Positions 50,705 through 58,947 of a stretch of 64,000 nucleotides of DNA are shown here, piece by piece. Position numbers and translations under genes: made by a program. Every line of letters starts with the position of its first letter. Position 1 is the stretch's first letter. The notes beneath the pieces were generated by a model. The model was not told where the DNA came from. It was given only the letters and a program-made list of their open reading frames with translations, and did not search any database. Source of the DNA: Cellulosimicrobium protaetiae (GTDB lineage: Bacteria > Actinomycetota > Actinomycetes > Actinomycetales > Cellulomonadaceae); NCBI RefSeq assembly GCF_009708005.2, contig NZ_CP052757.1, positions 186,001 to 250,000 of the forward strand. Direction: 5' to 3'.

Positions 50705-50726
50705 ACCCCTCATGAACCCCTCATGA
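50705..50726 (+). repeat. Two exact 11-bp direct repeats upstream of the sigma gene
   Basis: ACCCCTCATGA occurs twice in tandem (50705-50715 and 50716-50726), ending 42 nt before the sigma factor start codon. It may be a regulator binding site; each copy contains the near-palindrome TCATGA. Confidence 0.45.
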
Positions 50727-50768
50727 ACCTCGCCACGTCGAGGCCCTCGAGTCCTGAGAGGCAGCATC

Positions 50769-51866
50769 ATGACCGACCTCGCCACCCCGACGAGCCTTCG
50801 TCCGGACGCCACCGCGACCGGCCCCGCGCCCCTGCCCGACCGCGCCGACCTCGACGCCGTCCTCGACTCGCACCGACGCGAGATCACCGGCTACTGCTAC
50901 CGGATGCTCGGCTCGGCGTTCGAGGCGGACGACGCCGTGCAGGAGACGTTCCTGCGCGCGTGGCGCGCGTACGACCGCTTCGAGGGCCGCTCGTCGCTGC
51001 GCTCCTGGCTGTACCGCATCGCGACCAACGTCTGCTTCGACCTGCTCGGCACCCGCAAGCGGCGTGAGCGCCCGATGGGGCTCGGGGGGCCGCAGCCCGC
51101 GGAGATCGAGTACCTCGGTCAGGTCCTGCCCGAGGAGACGTGGGTCGAGCCCGTGCCGGACGACCGCGTCCTCCCGCACGACGGAGACCCCGCCCAGGTC
51201 GCGCTGGGCCGCGAGAGCATCCGGCTCGCGTTCGTGGCGGCGCTGCAGTACCTGCCTCCGCGCCAGCGGGCCGTGCTGCTGCTCCGGGAGGTGCTCCGCT
51301 GGCAGGCGAGCGAGGTGGCGGAGCTGCTCGACACGACGGTCGCGTCCGTGAACAGCGCTCTGCAGCGCGCCCGCGCGACGCTCGCGGCGCGCACCCACTG
51401 GGACAGCTCCGGCCTGGACGACGGCCGGGACGCCGACGTCCCCGACGACGGGGGCGACGCCCCCGCGCTCGTGACCGACCAGGCCCTCGGCGCGGAGGAG
51501 AAGATCCTCCTGGAGCGCTACCTGGACGCGTTCGAGCGGTACGACATGGACGCGCTCGTCGCGATCCTGCACGCGGACGCGACGCTCTCCATGCCGCCGT
51601 ACCCGCTGTGGATGCGCGGTACGGCCGACATCGTGTCGTGGATGACCGGCCCCGGCTGGGAGTGCGAGGGGTCGCGCCTGGTCCCGGTCGCGGTGAACGG
51701 CACGTTCGGGTTCGGTCAGTACCGGCGCGCGGACGGCGGCGGGTACGAGGCGTGGGCGCTGCAGGTGATCGAGACGGACCGCGGGCGCGTCACCGCGATC
51801 AACGCCTTCCTCGACACCGCCGCGTGGTTCCCGCTGTTCGGGCTCCCCACGCGGCTGGACGACTGA
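50769..51866 (+). CDS. ECF sigma factor with C-terminal SnoaL-like domain (SigG-like)
   Basis: Encodes 365 residues. Sigma region 2 is at about 32-100 (YRMLGSAFEADDAVQETFLRAW), region 4 at about 155-210 (LPPRQRAVLLLREVLRWQASEVAELLDTTVASVNSALQRAR), and the C-terminal 130 residues are an NTF2/SnoaL-like domain (YLDAFERYDMDALVAILHADATL). This is the SigG-type class in which the extra domain modulates the sigma factor. No anti-sigma gene is adjacent. It follows the SpoIIE phosphatase gene by 169 nt and its promoter region contains an 11-bp tandem repeat. ATG has a GAGAGGCAGC ribosome site. Confidence 0.9.
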   Translation: MTDLATPTSLRPDATATGPAPLPDRADLDAVLDSHRREITGYCYRMLGSAFEADDAVQETFLRAWRAYDRFEGRSSLRSWLYRIATNVCFDLLGTRKRRERPMGLGGPQPAEIEYLGQVLPEETWVEPVPDDRVLPHDGDPAQVALGRESIRLAFVAALQYLPPRQRAVLLLREVLRWQASEVAELLDTTVASVNSALQRARATLAARTHWDSSGLDDGRDADVPDDGGDAPALVTDQALGAEEKILLERYLDAFERYDMDALVAILHADATLSMPPYPLWMRGTADIVSWMTGPGWECEGSRLVPVAVNGTFGFGQYRRADGGGYEAWALQVIETDRGRVTAINAFLDTAAWFPLFGLPTRLDD

Positions 51867-51900
51867 GCCCGCTCGTCGCGTGCCCTGACGGCCGCTCGTA

Positions 51901-51934
51901 CCTCCCCGGGCCACGCCGCCGCGCCCCGGGGAGG
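51901..51934. terminator. Bidirectional terminator between sigma and DUF1269 genes
   Basis: Perfect 10-bp arms (51901-51910, 51925-51934) with a 14-nt loop in the gap between convergent genes. Confidence 0.55.
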
Positions 51935-51944
51935 GCTGCGGCGC

Positions 51945-52427
51945 TCAGTCGAACGTCTCCAGGAGGGTGCTGCGCTCCGCGTCGGTGAGGTTGGTCGCGA
52001 CGAGCGTGCCGTGCGCGCCGTGGAACCTCTCGCCGACGCGGTCGAGGTCACCGTCCTCCGTGACGACGAACAGCGCGGACGACCCGGGCGTGACGCCCTC
52101 CCGGATGCGGCTGAGCTGGTCCTTGTCGATCCCCACCGCGGCCATGGCCTTGGTCGACGCCCCGATCGCGGCGCCGGCCGCAGCGCCGAGGACGGGCGCG
52201 AAGAACAGCGACCCGAGGAGCAGGCCCCAGAACGCGCCCCACCCGGTGCCGCGCCACTCGTCCTGGTGGCCGTGGCGCGTCGTCGGCTTGGCAGCACCCT
52301 CGGGCCAGGACACGACCGCGGTGTCGATGATGCGGATCGCGTGCTCGGCGGCGGAGTCGTGCAGGATCCGGGACGCCGTGTCGGCGCCCTCGGGAGAGTC
52401 GAACTTCCAGACGGTGAACGTGGCCAT
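51945..52427 (-). CDS. DUF1269-family protein
   Basis: Encodes 160 residues. It begins with the conserved MATFTVWKFDSPEGAD strand, has a Gly/Ala-rich membrane-associating hairpin near the centre (WGAFWGLLLGSLFFAPVLGAAAGAAIG, about 66-92) and ends with a second alpha/beta half (SRIREGVTPGSSALFVVTE). DUF1269 proteins are stress-associated and may sit on the membrane; function unknown. A paralogue lies at 58263-58760. Neighbouring SHOCT and DUF6325 genes run in the same direction. Confidence 0.87.
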   Translation of the reverse strand: MATFTVWKFDSPEGADTASRILHDSAAEHAIRIIDTAVVSWPEGAAKPTTRHGHQDEWRGTGWGAFWGLLLGSLFFAPVLGAAAGAAIGASTKAMAAVGIDKDQLSRIREGVTPGSSALFVVTEDGDLDRVGERFHGAHGTLVATNLTDAERSTLLETFD

Positions 52428-52444
52428 CGCTCTCTCCTCCTTCG

Positions 52445-52807
52445 TCAGCCGAGCAGCTTGGCCTTGGCCGCGGCGAACTCGGCGTCGCTCAGCACGCCTG
52501 AGGCGTGGAGCTGGCCGAGCCGCTCGATCTGCCCGAGCAGGTCGTCCTGGGCAGGGGCCCCGGCCGGTGCTGCGGCGGGTGCCGCGGGCGCGGGCTGCGC
52601 GTACTGGGCGGCGGCCTGCTGGGCCGCGGCCTCGATCCGTGCCTGCTCCTGGGCGGCCTCGGCCTGCTGCGCCTCCCAGGACTGCTGGGCGCGGTTCGCC
52701 TGACGGCGTTGCACGGCACCCGCGGTCGCGGAGGCGGTCCCCGCGATCACCGCGGTGCGGGCGGCGGTCCCGATGAGTCCGGGGCGGCCGATGCGGCGGA
52801 TGGGCAT
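52445..52807 (-). CDS. SHOCT-domain protein
   Basis: Encodes 120 residues: a short basic N-terminus, a Gln/Ala-rich coiled-coil (about 33-70), an Ala/Pro linker and the C-terminal SHOCT motif (LGQIERLGQLHASGVLSDAEFAAAKAKLL, about 91-119), which mediates oligomerisation and membrane association. The function of such proteins is not known; they often accompany DUF1269 and other stress genes. It precedes the DUF1269 gene by 17 nt. Confidence 0.85.
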   Translation of the reverse strand: MPIRRIGRPGLIGTAARTAVIAGTASATAGAVQRRQANRAQQSWEAQQAEAAQEQARIEAAAQQAAAQYAQPAPAAPAAAPAGAPAQDDLLGQIERLGQLHASGVLSDAEFAAAKAKLLG

Positions 52808-52872
52808 GATGTTCTCCTCGTTCCTCGGTCTTCCGTGCGCTGGTGCGGCCGCCGGAGGCGACCGGGTGCGGC

Positions 52873-53304
52873 TCAGTCCTCGACGAGCGCGAGGTCCGCG
52901 ACCTCGTTGACGACCTCGGCGGGGATCCGCTCGCTGAGCAGGACGACGCCGTCGGCGGCGCTCGTCGCGGCGACCATCCCGCGCGCCCACGTGTGCTCCA
53001 CCACGAGCACGAGGGCCGAGGTGCCCGGCGCGAGCCCGGCCGCGACCGCGTCGAGGTCCTCCTCGCCCGCGAGCCCGGAGGCGGTGAGCTCGACGTCGGT
53101 GATCTCGAGCTCGTCGCCGAGGTCGGTCACCTCCACGAACTCGACGTCGCCGTCGTCGGAGCGCCGCACGACCGCGAGGTCGAGCAGCGTCACCGTCCCC
53201 TCCGCGAGCACCTCGAGGACGGACGCCTGGACGCCGGCGGGGATGCGGTCGGTCGGGAAGGCGACGGCGACGATCTCGACGGGGCCGAAGGTGGACGTGG
53301 CCAT
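52873..53304 (-). CDS. DUF6325-family protein
   Basis: Encodes 143 residues with a DUF6325-like alternation of strands and acidic helices (GPVEIVAVAFPTDR, VTLLDLAVVRRSDDGDVEFVE, GTSALVLVVEHTWARGM). It resembles DUF1269 in ending with a segment on bulk electrostatic potential and is probably a soluble stress protein. Function unknown. It lies upstream of the SHOCT gene (65-nt gap) in the same direction. Confidence 0.75.
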   Translation of the reverse strand: MATSTFGPVEIVAVAFPTDRIPAGVQASVLEVLAEGTVTLLDLAVVRRSDDGDVEFVEVTDLGDELEITDVELTASGLAGEEDLDAVAAGLAPGTSALVLVVEHTWARGMVAATSAADGVVLLSERIPAEVVNEVADLALVED

Positions 53305-53375
53305 GAGCGGGCTCCTTCTCCAGGGAGGTGAGGCGAGCGGGACGGTGGTGCGGGACGGTGGTGCGACGACGACGT

Positions 53376-53783
53376 TCAGCGCGCGGCGCGCTCGGCCTCG
53401 TCGCCGTGGACGACGAGGGCCCACAGGACGAAGACGTCGAGCGCGATCGTCACGACCGACCACCAGGGCGTCACCTGGAGGGTCGTGAACTGCGCGATCG
53501 CGTTGAGGACGACGAGGACGATGGCGACCATCCGCGCCCAGCCCTTGCCCGAGAGCAGCGCGAAGCCGGTCAGGACGAGCAGCACGCCGATGACGAGGTG
53601 GATCCACCCCCACGTCGAGACGTCGAGGACGACGACGCCCGCGTCGGTGACGCCGACGAGGCTCTTCGGCGAGAACACGGCGACGAGGCCGCTGATCGCG
53701 TTGAAGAAGCCGATCGTGACGAGCACGATCCCGGCGAACCAGACCCAGCCGACCCATGCGGTGACCTGAGACGAGCGTGCCAT
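53376..53783 (-). CDS. DUF7144-family four-helix membrane protein
   Basis: Encodes 135 residues with four hydrophobic helices (about 8-35, 55-78, 82-100, 104-125). The WGWIHLVIGVLLVLTGFALL segment and the following FxxxWW spacing are typical of the actinobacterial DUF7144 group. Function unknown; the genes are common next to DUF1269 and DUF6325. It is divergent from the AI-2E-type permease gene. Confidence 0.8.
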   Translation of the reverse strand: MARSSQVTAWVGWVWFAGIVLVTIGFFNAISGLVAVFSPKSLVGVTDAGVVVLDVSTWGWIHLVIGVLLVLTGFALLSGKGWARMVAIVLVVLNAIAQFTTLQVTPWWSVVTIALDVFVLWALVVHGDEAERAAR

Positions 53784-53935
53784 GCGAGTCCTCCCGAGAT
53801 GCGAGTCGAGCGCCGACGGTCTGCCCGGACCGGGCGTGCGCGTCGATCGTGGCACCGCTCGCGAGGTTCGGCATCCGGAAGCGGCGGCGGCGTGCCCGCG
53901 GGCCCTCGCCGGGCGCGCGGCGCTAGGTTCGACCC

Positions 53936-55300
53936 ATGACGACGCCCCGCGCGGCCGACGGTCCCGACACCCCCGGTCACGACGTGCCCGGCGAGGGCAC
54001 CGCGCGCCCGGCCACCGGGGACGCGCCGCCCCTCGCGCACCGCGACGACCCCTGGTCGGGACTGCCCGACGCCGGGACGCGACCCGTCCAGCACGACTCC
54101 CGCCGGCCGCCCCGCTGGGTGCCGCGCGCGCTCGCGATGTCGGTGGTGGCCGTCTTCGTCGGGGTCTTCGCGTGGTACGCCCTGGGCCGCCTGGAGGGCC
54201 TGGGCGTCAACGTCCTCATCGCGTTCTTCATCGCGCTCGCGCTCGAGCCGATCGTGGTGTGGCTCGTGCGGCACGGCTGGCGGCGCGGCGTCGCCGCCGG
54301 CGTCTCGCTCATCGGGTCCATCGTCGTGGTGCTCGTCGTCCTCGCGCTCTTCGGCAACCTCTTCGTCCAGCAGCTCATCCAGCTCGTCCAGTCCCTGCCC
54401 GCGCTGTACGAGCAGGTCCGCGACTGGGTGCAGCAGCAGTTCGACGTCGCCCTGCCGGAGTCCGACGACCTGCTCCGCCAGGCGTTCGAGGAGTTCGGCC
54501 AGGACGTGGCGTCCGGCGCGATCCTCGTGGGGACGACGGTCGTCGGGGTGATCTTCGCCGCGCTGACCGTCCTGCTCGTCACGTACTACCTGCTGGCGGC
54601 GGGGCCCCGGTTCCGGGCGGCCGTGTGCCGCTGGCTCACGCCGAACCGGCAGGAGGAGGTGCTGCGCCTGTGGGAGATCACGCAGATCAAGGTCTCCGAC
54701 TTCATCAACTCGCGCATCGTCCTCGCCGCGCTGTCGAGCGTGTTCACCTTCGTGTTCCTGCTGATCGTGCAGACGCCGTACGCGCTGCCGCTCGCGGTCT
54801 TCACCGGCGTCGTCTCGCAGTTCGTCCCGACGATCGGCACGTACATCGGCGGCGCGCTGCCGGTCGCGGTCGCGCTCACCTCGCAGGGGCTTCCCCAGGC
54901 GTTGGCGGTCCTCGCGTTCATCATCGGCTACCAGCAGCTCGAGAACCTCTACTTCTCGCCCAAGGTCTCGGCGCGCGCGCTCGAGATGAACCCCGCGGTC
55001 AGCTTCGTCGTCGTGCTGGCGTTCGGCGCGGTCTTCGGCGCGCTGGGCGCCTTCCTGGCGCTGCCGATCGCCGCGACGATCCAGGCGGTGGCGAACACCT
55101 ACCTGCAGCGGCACGAGCTCATCGACTCGCACATGCTGCACGACCCCGGCACCGTCGGCACGGACGAGAAGGGCAAGGGGAACGGCAGGGGCCGCGGCAA
55201 GGACGACGGCGGTCCCGCGCGCCGCCGGCGCAAGAACCGAGAGGCGAACCTGGAGGCCGAGCGCACGGTCGACGAGCGCCGCGCGGAGGGTGTCGAGTAG
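53936..55300 (+). CDS. AI-2E/PerM-family transporter
   Basis: Encodes 454 residues with disordered Pro/Asp-rich and basic termini around eight hydrophobic segments. Family signatures are LEGLGVNVLIAFFIALALEPIV, the ADPxxxxLP-like acidic loop region with DWVQQQFDVALP, and IPNVPxxG-like SQFVPTIGTYIGGALPV (about 300). Members export small molecules or ions; quorum-sensing export is documented for only a few. The Lys/Arg-rich tail (KKNREANLEAERTVDERR) is unusual. It overlaps nothing and faces the ABC operon convergently. Confidence 0.87.
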   Translation: MTTPRAADGPDTPGHDVPGEGTARPATGDAPPLAHRDDPWSGLPDAGTRPVQHDSRRPPRWVPRALAMSVVAVFVGVFAWYALGRLEGLGVNVLIAFFIALALEPIVVWLVRHGWRRGVAAGVSLIGSIVVVLVVLALFGNLFVQQLIQLVQSLPALYEQVRDWVQQQFDVALPESDDLLRQAFEEFGQDVASGAILVGTTVVGVIFAALTVLLVTYYLLAAGPRFRAAVCRWLTPNRQEEVLRLWEITQIKVSDFINSRIVLAALSSVFTFVFLLIVQTPYALPLAVFTGVVSQFVPTIGTYIGGALPVAVALTSQGLPQALAVLAFIIGYQQLENLYFSPKVSARALEMNPAVSFVVVLAFGAVFGALGAFLALPIAATIQAVANTYLQRHELIDSHMLHDPGTVGTDEKGKGNGRGRGKDDGGPARRRRKNREANLEAERTVDERRAEGVE

Positions 55301-55313
55301 CCGCACCGCGCGG

Positions 55314-56075
55314 TCAGCGGCTCACGAGCTCCGCGCGGCGCCACCACGTCGCGGTCGCCCACCAGCTCGCGGCCGCGACGGCCGGGGCCGCCGCGAGCTG
55401 CCAGCCCGAGACGTGCACGTCGGGCCCGCCCATCCCGAGCCAGAGGCTCGGGGCGGCCCACGGGAACCAGGCCCCGGCACCGACCACGGTGAAGACCTGG
55501 GTCACGACGACCATCCCCAGGACGGTGCCCACCCCGGCGAGGGCGTCCCGGCCCCAGGTCGCGACGAGCGCGCACGGGAGCGCGAGGAGGGCCGCGAGGA
55601 CCGCACCGGTCACGGCACGCGTGAATCCCGGCCAGGGTGAACCGGCGTCGGGACCGAGCGCGAGACCGAGGAGGACCGCGACCCCCACGCTCGCGGTGCC
55701 CGCCGCCGCGGCCCACCCGGTGACGACGCCGAGCTTGGCCGTCACGACGGCGGCGCGTGAGGGCAGGGACGTGAGCAGCGGCTCGATCGTCCCCTGGGTG
55801 ATCTCGCGGCCGAAGGTCCAGCTCACGACGAAGCCGGTGGCGAGCAGCGAGGCCACGGTCAGGACCTGGCCCGTGGTCCCGGTGACGGCGTCCCAGCCAG
55901 TCCCGGGAACCAGCGGGCGGACCTTGAGCGCGAGGGCGCTCGTCCCGCCGTGCTCGGCGGCGGCGGCGAACCCGACCGCGAGCACGGGGACGACGACCAC
56001 GATCGCGACCGTCGCGATCCGGGCGACCGCCGAGCGGGCGAGCTTGAGGGCCTCGGCCTCGAGCGCCGCCCTCAT
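55314..56075 (-). CDS. ABC-2 type exporter permease
   Basis: Encodes 253 residues with six membrane helices. The SWTFGREITQGTIEPLLTSLPSR segment is characteristic of ABC-2/NatB-like permeases. It works with the ATPase encoded just upstream, whose stop codon it overlaps by 4 nt (ATGA). The substrate is unknown; such TetR-linked exporters usually move hydrophobic compounds or antibiotics out of the cell. Confidence 0.87.
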   Translation of the reverse strand: MRAALEAEALKLARSAVARIATVAIVVVVPVLAVGFAAAAEHGGTSALALKVRPLVPGTGWDAVTGTTGQVLTVASLLATGFVVSWTFGREITQGTIEPLLTSLPSRAAVVTAKLGVVTGWAAAAGTASVGVAVLLGLALGPDAGSPWPGFTRAVTGAVLAALLALPCALVATWGRDALAGVGTVLGMVVVTQVFTVVGAGAWFPWAAPSLWLGMGGPDVHVSGWQLAAAPAVAAASWWATATWWRRAELVSR

Positions 56076-56803
56076 CGTCCTGCCTCCGCGGCGGCGTGCA
56101 CCGTCCGGAAGAACTGGCGCTCGAGGTCGGCGCCGTCCGGAGGCAGGCGGCCGACCACGCGACCCTCGTGCACGACGTCGATGGTCGTGGCGACGCGGGC
56201 CATCTCGTCCAGGTGATGGCTCGAGACCAGGACGGCGGCCCCACCCGCGGCGCGGCGCAGCACGCTCTCGCGGATCTCGACGACGCCTGCGGGGTCCAGG
56301 GCGTTGGTGGGCTCGTCGAGCACGAGCAGGTCCGCGTCGTGCACGAGCGCGCACGCGAGCTCGACCCGACGCCGGTTGCCGTCGGAGAGGGTCCGCACCC
56401 GGCGGCCCGCCCAGCGGCCGAGCGCGAGCGACTCGACGAGCGCGTCGGCGCGGGCCGTGGCCTCGCGTGCGCAGGAGCCGTGCAGGCGCGCCGCCGTGCG
56501 CAGGTTCTCCCGGACGGTGAGCTCGCCGTACGCGTGCCCGGAGCCCACGAAGCCGACCCGGGCACGGACGTCGGCGGGCGCGCCCCAGGCGGGCACGCCG
56601 AAGAGCTCGGCGGAGCCCGAGCCGGGCCGGAGGAGACCGACGAGCAGCCGTAGGAGCGTGGACTTCCCGGCACCGTTGAGCCCGACGAGAGCGTGCACCT
56701 GCCCGGGAAGCACCTCGATGTCGATCCCCCGCACCGCGTCGACGTCCCCGAACGACCGGGCCAGCCGTCCGGCCCGGACCGCGGGCACCGGTCCCCTAGC
56801 CAT
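56072..56803 (-). CDS. ABC transporter ATP-binding protein
   Basis: Encodes 243 residues from the ATG at 56803 (a second candidate start lies 9 nt further upstream). Walker A is LNGAGKSTLL, the signature motif is LSDGNRRRVELA (variant of LSGGQ), Walker B is LLVLDEPTNALD and the switch is HHLDE. It powers export through the permease encoded next. The gene starts inside the tetR gene, whose stop codon lies 5 nt later, so all three genes are one operon. Confidence 0.9.
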   Translation of the reverse strand: MARGPVPAVRAGRLARSFGDVDAVRGIDIEVLPGQVHALVGLNGAGKSTLLRLLVGLLRPGSGSAELFGVPAWGAPADVRARVGFVGSGHAYGELTVRENLRTAARLHGSCAREATARADALVESLALGRWAGRRVRTLSDGNRRRVELACALVHDADLLVLDEPTNALDPAGVVEIRESVLRRAAGGAAVLVSSHHLDEMARVATTIDVVHEGRVVGRLPPDGADLERQFFRTVHAAAEAGR

Positions 56804-57392
56804 CGTGCGCACCCGACCGTCGGGTGCCGTCGGGCACGAGGACGCCCAGGGCGCGGTCGACGGCGGCCGCGAGGTCGTCGGTCCCGCCGTCGGCCCAGTG
56901 CAGGAGGGCGGCGGTCAGCGCGGCGAGCGTCGCCACCACCGCCGCGCGCGCCTCGAGGGGTTCGCACCCGTCCGCGACGAGCCGGGCGACGACCGCCTCC
57001 TCCGTGCGCAGGTTGTTCTGCCCGACGGCGCCGCGCAGGACGGGCGTCGCCGCCACGACCCGCGTCCGGCGCCGCACGACGTCGACGGCCTCGGCCGGGA
57101 TGCCGGACCACGCGGACCGCAGGCCGGCGACGGTACGGACCAGGGCCGGCTCGGTGCGCGGGCGTCTCGCCACGGCCTCCACCAGGACGGGGTCGTACGG
57201 GTCGTCGAGGACGGTGCGCTCCTTGGCGGGGAAGTGCCGGAAGAACGTCATCTCCGACACGCCCGCCGCGGCGGCGATCTGCGCGGCCGACGTCGCCTCG
57301 TAGCCCTGCCGTTCGAACAGCTCCAGCGCGCACGCGGCCAGACGGGCGTGCGTGCGGGCGGCGCGCGTGGTCGACGTCTCGGGACGGTTCAC
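56796..57392 (-). CDS. TetR-family repressor of the ABC operon
   Basis: Encodes 198 residues from a GTG at 57392. The N-terminal helix-turn-helix is in TSAAQIAAAAGVSEMTFFRHFPAKE (about 35-60); the C-terminal 130 residues are the ligand-binding helical domain, with LVADGCEPLEARAAVV as a visible segment. A perfect palindrome (57396-57418) lies immediately upstream of the start codon and is likely its operator, implying autorepression of the operon until a ligand binds. Confidence 0.88.
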   Translation of the reverse strand: MNRPETSTTRAARTHARLAACALELFERQGYEATSAAQIAAAAGVSEMTFFRHFPAKERTVLDDPYDPVLVEAVARRPRTEPALVRTVAGLRSAWSGIPAEAVDVVRRRTRVVAATPVLRGAVGQNNLRTEEAVVARLVADGCEPLEARAAVVATLAALTAALLHWADGGTDDLAAAVDRALGVLVPDGTRRSGAHDG

Positions 57393-57395
57393 CCT

Positions 57396-57418
57396 CTCAT
57401 GTTAGTCACTAACATGAG
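57396..57418 (-). promoter_or_regulatory. Palindromic operator of the TetR repressor
   Basis: CTCATGTTAGT and its exact complement flank a single central base, giving 11-bp half sites. It is unusually AT-rich and lies 4 nt from the tetR start, overlapping the probable ribosome site and promoter, so binding would block both. Confidence 0.75.
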
Positions 57419-57442
57419 TGTCTCGCACCACCCTCCGACCCG

Positions 57443-58114
57443 CTAGAGCGCCGAGATCCCGTCACCGAGCATCTTCGCGCCGAGGACCAGCAGGAGGACC
57501 GCCATGATGACGGCGTTGTTGTGGGTCATCCAGCCCTTGAGCTCGTCGAGCATCGTGGCCGCTCGGGACCCCATGAACAGGTAGACGAAGACCGGCGCCG
57601 CGACGCCGATGCTCGCGACGAGCGCGAACACGACCGCGGCGACGACCTGGGCGTTCGTGTCGTCGGGCGCAGCCGACGCGATCGCCGCCCCGCCGGAGAC
57701 GACGAGCAGCAGGTTCTTGGGGTTGACCGCACCCAGCAGCACGGCGAGCCCGGCGGCCTTGACCGGCGTGAACGCGTCGATCGCCGCCATCCACTTCGGC
57801 GCCGGCGGCTCGAACCCGGCGCGTGGGCGACCCCGCCACTGCTTCACCGCGAGGAGCAGCAGCAGGACGCCGAGGACGATCTTGACGATCGCGGCCCACA
57901 GGGGCGGGCCCTCGTCGTCCGGCGTGGCGGCCCCCGCGAGCATCGCGACGAGCAGCGTCACCGCGCCGACCGCGACGAACCACGCGGCGAGGAACGCGAA
58001 GGCGTTCGCCTTCGCCCGCCCGCTCACGAGCATGAGCACGACCGCCACGATCGGCAGCGGGCTGATGAGCACGCCCACCGCGACGGGGAGGGACTGGCCG
58101 ATCGCCGCACCCAT
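57443..58114 (-). CDS. GAP-family membrane protein
   Basis: Encodes 223 residues with six helices. It begins MGAAIGQSLPVAVGVLISPLPIVAVVLML, the signature of the GAP (Sap, sulfolipid-addressing-like) family, and has a short charged loop (KQWRGRPRAGFEPPAPKWM) in the middle. Mycobacterial relatives are needed for surface glycolipid display; the family resembles LysE-type exporters. The function here is unknown. It ends 24 nt from the tetR operator and is downstream of the DUF1269 gene after a strong terminator. Confidence 0.88.
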   Translation of the reverse strand: MGAAIGQSLPVAVGVLISPLPIVAVVLMLVSGRAKANAFAFLAAWFVAVGAVTLLVAMLAGAATPDDEGPPLWAAIVKIVLGVLLLLLAVKQWRGRPRAGFEPPAPKWMAAIDAFTPVKAAGLAVLLGAVNPKNLLLVVSGGAAIASAAPDDTNAQVVAAVVFALVASIGVAAPVFVYLFMGSRAATMLDELKGWMTHNNAVIMAVLLLVLGAKMLGDGISAL

Positions 58115-58195
58115 GGGCGGCCTCCTTCGTGGTCCGGTCCCGGGGCGGGACGACGGGGACGGTGCCGGCTACGACACCGGTGCCGTGACGTGCGG

Positions 58196-58247
58196 GCGGG
58201 CGAGGTGCCCGACGGTCGCGCGTGACGTCGTCGGGCACCTCACCCGC
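58196..58247 (-). terminator. Terminator after the second DUF1269 gene
   Basis: Eighteen-base arms (58196-58213, 58230-58247) with one G-T wobble and a 16-nt loop, 16 nt past the stop codon. Confidence 0.65.
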
Positions 58248-58262
58248 AGCGGCCGGAGCCGT

Positions 58263-58760
58263 TCAGGCGTTCTCGTCGAAGGCGGCGCGGAGCTTGGCCT
58301 CCTCGTCCGCGGAGAGGTTGGTCTGGATGAGCTCGCCGTGGACACCCTCGGCCTGCAGGGCCTCGTGCACCCGGTCGATCACGGCGCCGGACGTGAGCAC
58401 GAACAGCGCCGACGTGCCCGGCGTGACCTTGCTGCGCACGGAGTCGATGAAGTCGTCGTCGATGCCGACGTCGGTCAGCGCGCCCGCGATGGCGCCGGAC
58501 GCCGCACCGATCGCGGCCCCGAGCAGCGGGACGAAGAACAGCAGCCCGAAGAGCAGCCCCCAGAACGTCCCACCGAGCGCCCCGACCGCCGTCGTGCTGT
58601 TGCCCTGCCGCGTCCTCGGCTTCTTCTTGCCCTCCTCCCAGGACACGACCGCCGCGTCCTGGACCTGGATCAGCTCCTGCTTCTGGAGCGCGAGCAGCGC
58701 GTCCTCGGCGCGCTGCGCGCCCTCGGGGGTGTCGAACTTCCACACGGTGAGCGTTGCCAC
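58263..58760 (-). CDS. DUF1269-family protein (second copy)
   Basis: Encodes 165 residues from a GTG at 58760. The N-terminal VATLTVWKFDTPEGA, the central Gly-rich hairpin (GGTFWGLLFGLLFFVPLLGAAIGAASGAIAG) and the C-terminal VTPGTSALFVLTS match the DUF1269 protein at 51945-52427, so the two are paralogues. Function unknown; stress-associated family. The gene is divergent from sulP. Confidence 0.87.
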   Translation of the reverse strand: MATLTVWKFDTPEGAQRAEDALLALQKQELIQVQDAAVVSWEEGKKKPRTRQGNSTTAVGALGGTFWGLLFGLLFFVPLLGAAIGAASGAIAGALTDVGIDDDFIDSVRSKVTPGTSALFVLTSGAVIDRVHEALQAEGVHGELIQTNLSADEEAKLRAAFDENA

Positions 58761-58947
58761 GTCAGACCTCTCGTTCCGGTTTCGTGCGTTCGGGAGCGCG
58801 GCGCTGCGCACCCCGGGACGCGTCGAACGTATCCCCGGGCGTCGGGTTCCGCGCGGGGAGCGACGGCGTCCGGATCTCCGGTGGCGGTTCGGCCTGATCC
58901 CGGGATGATCGTTCGCGGAGCACGCCGGGACGGACGGAGGACGGTCG

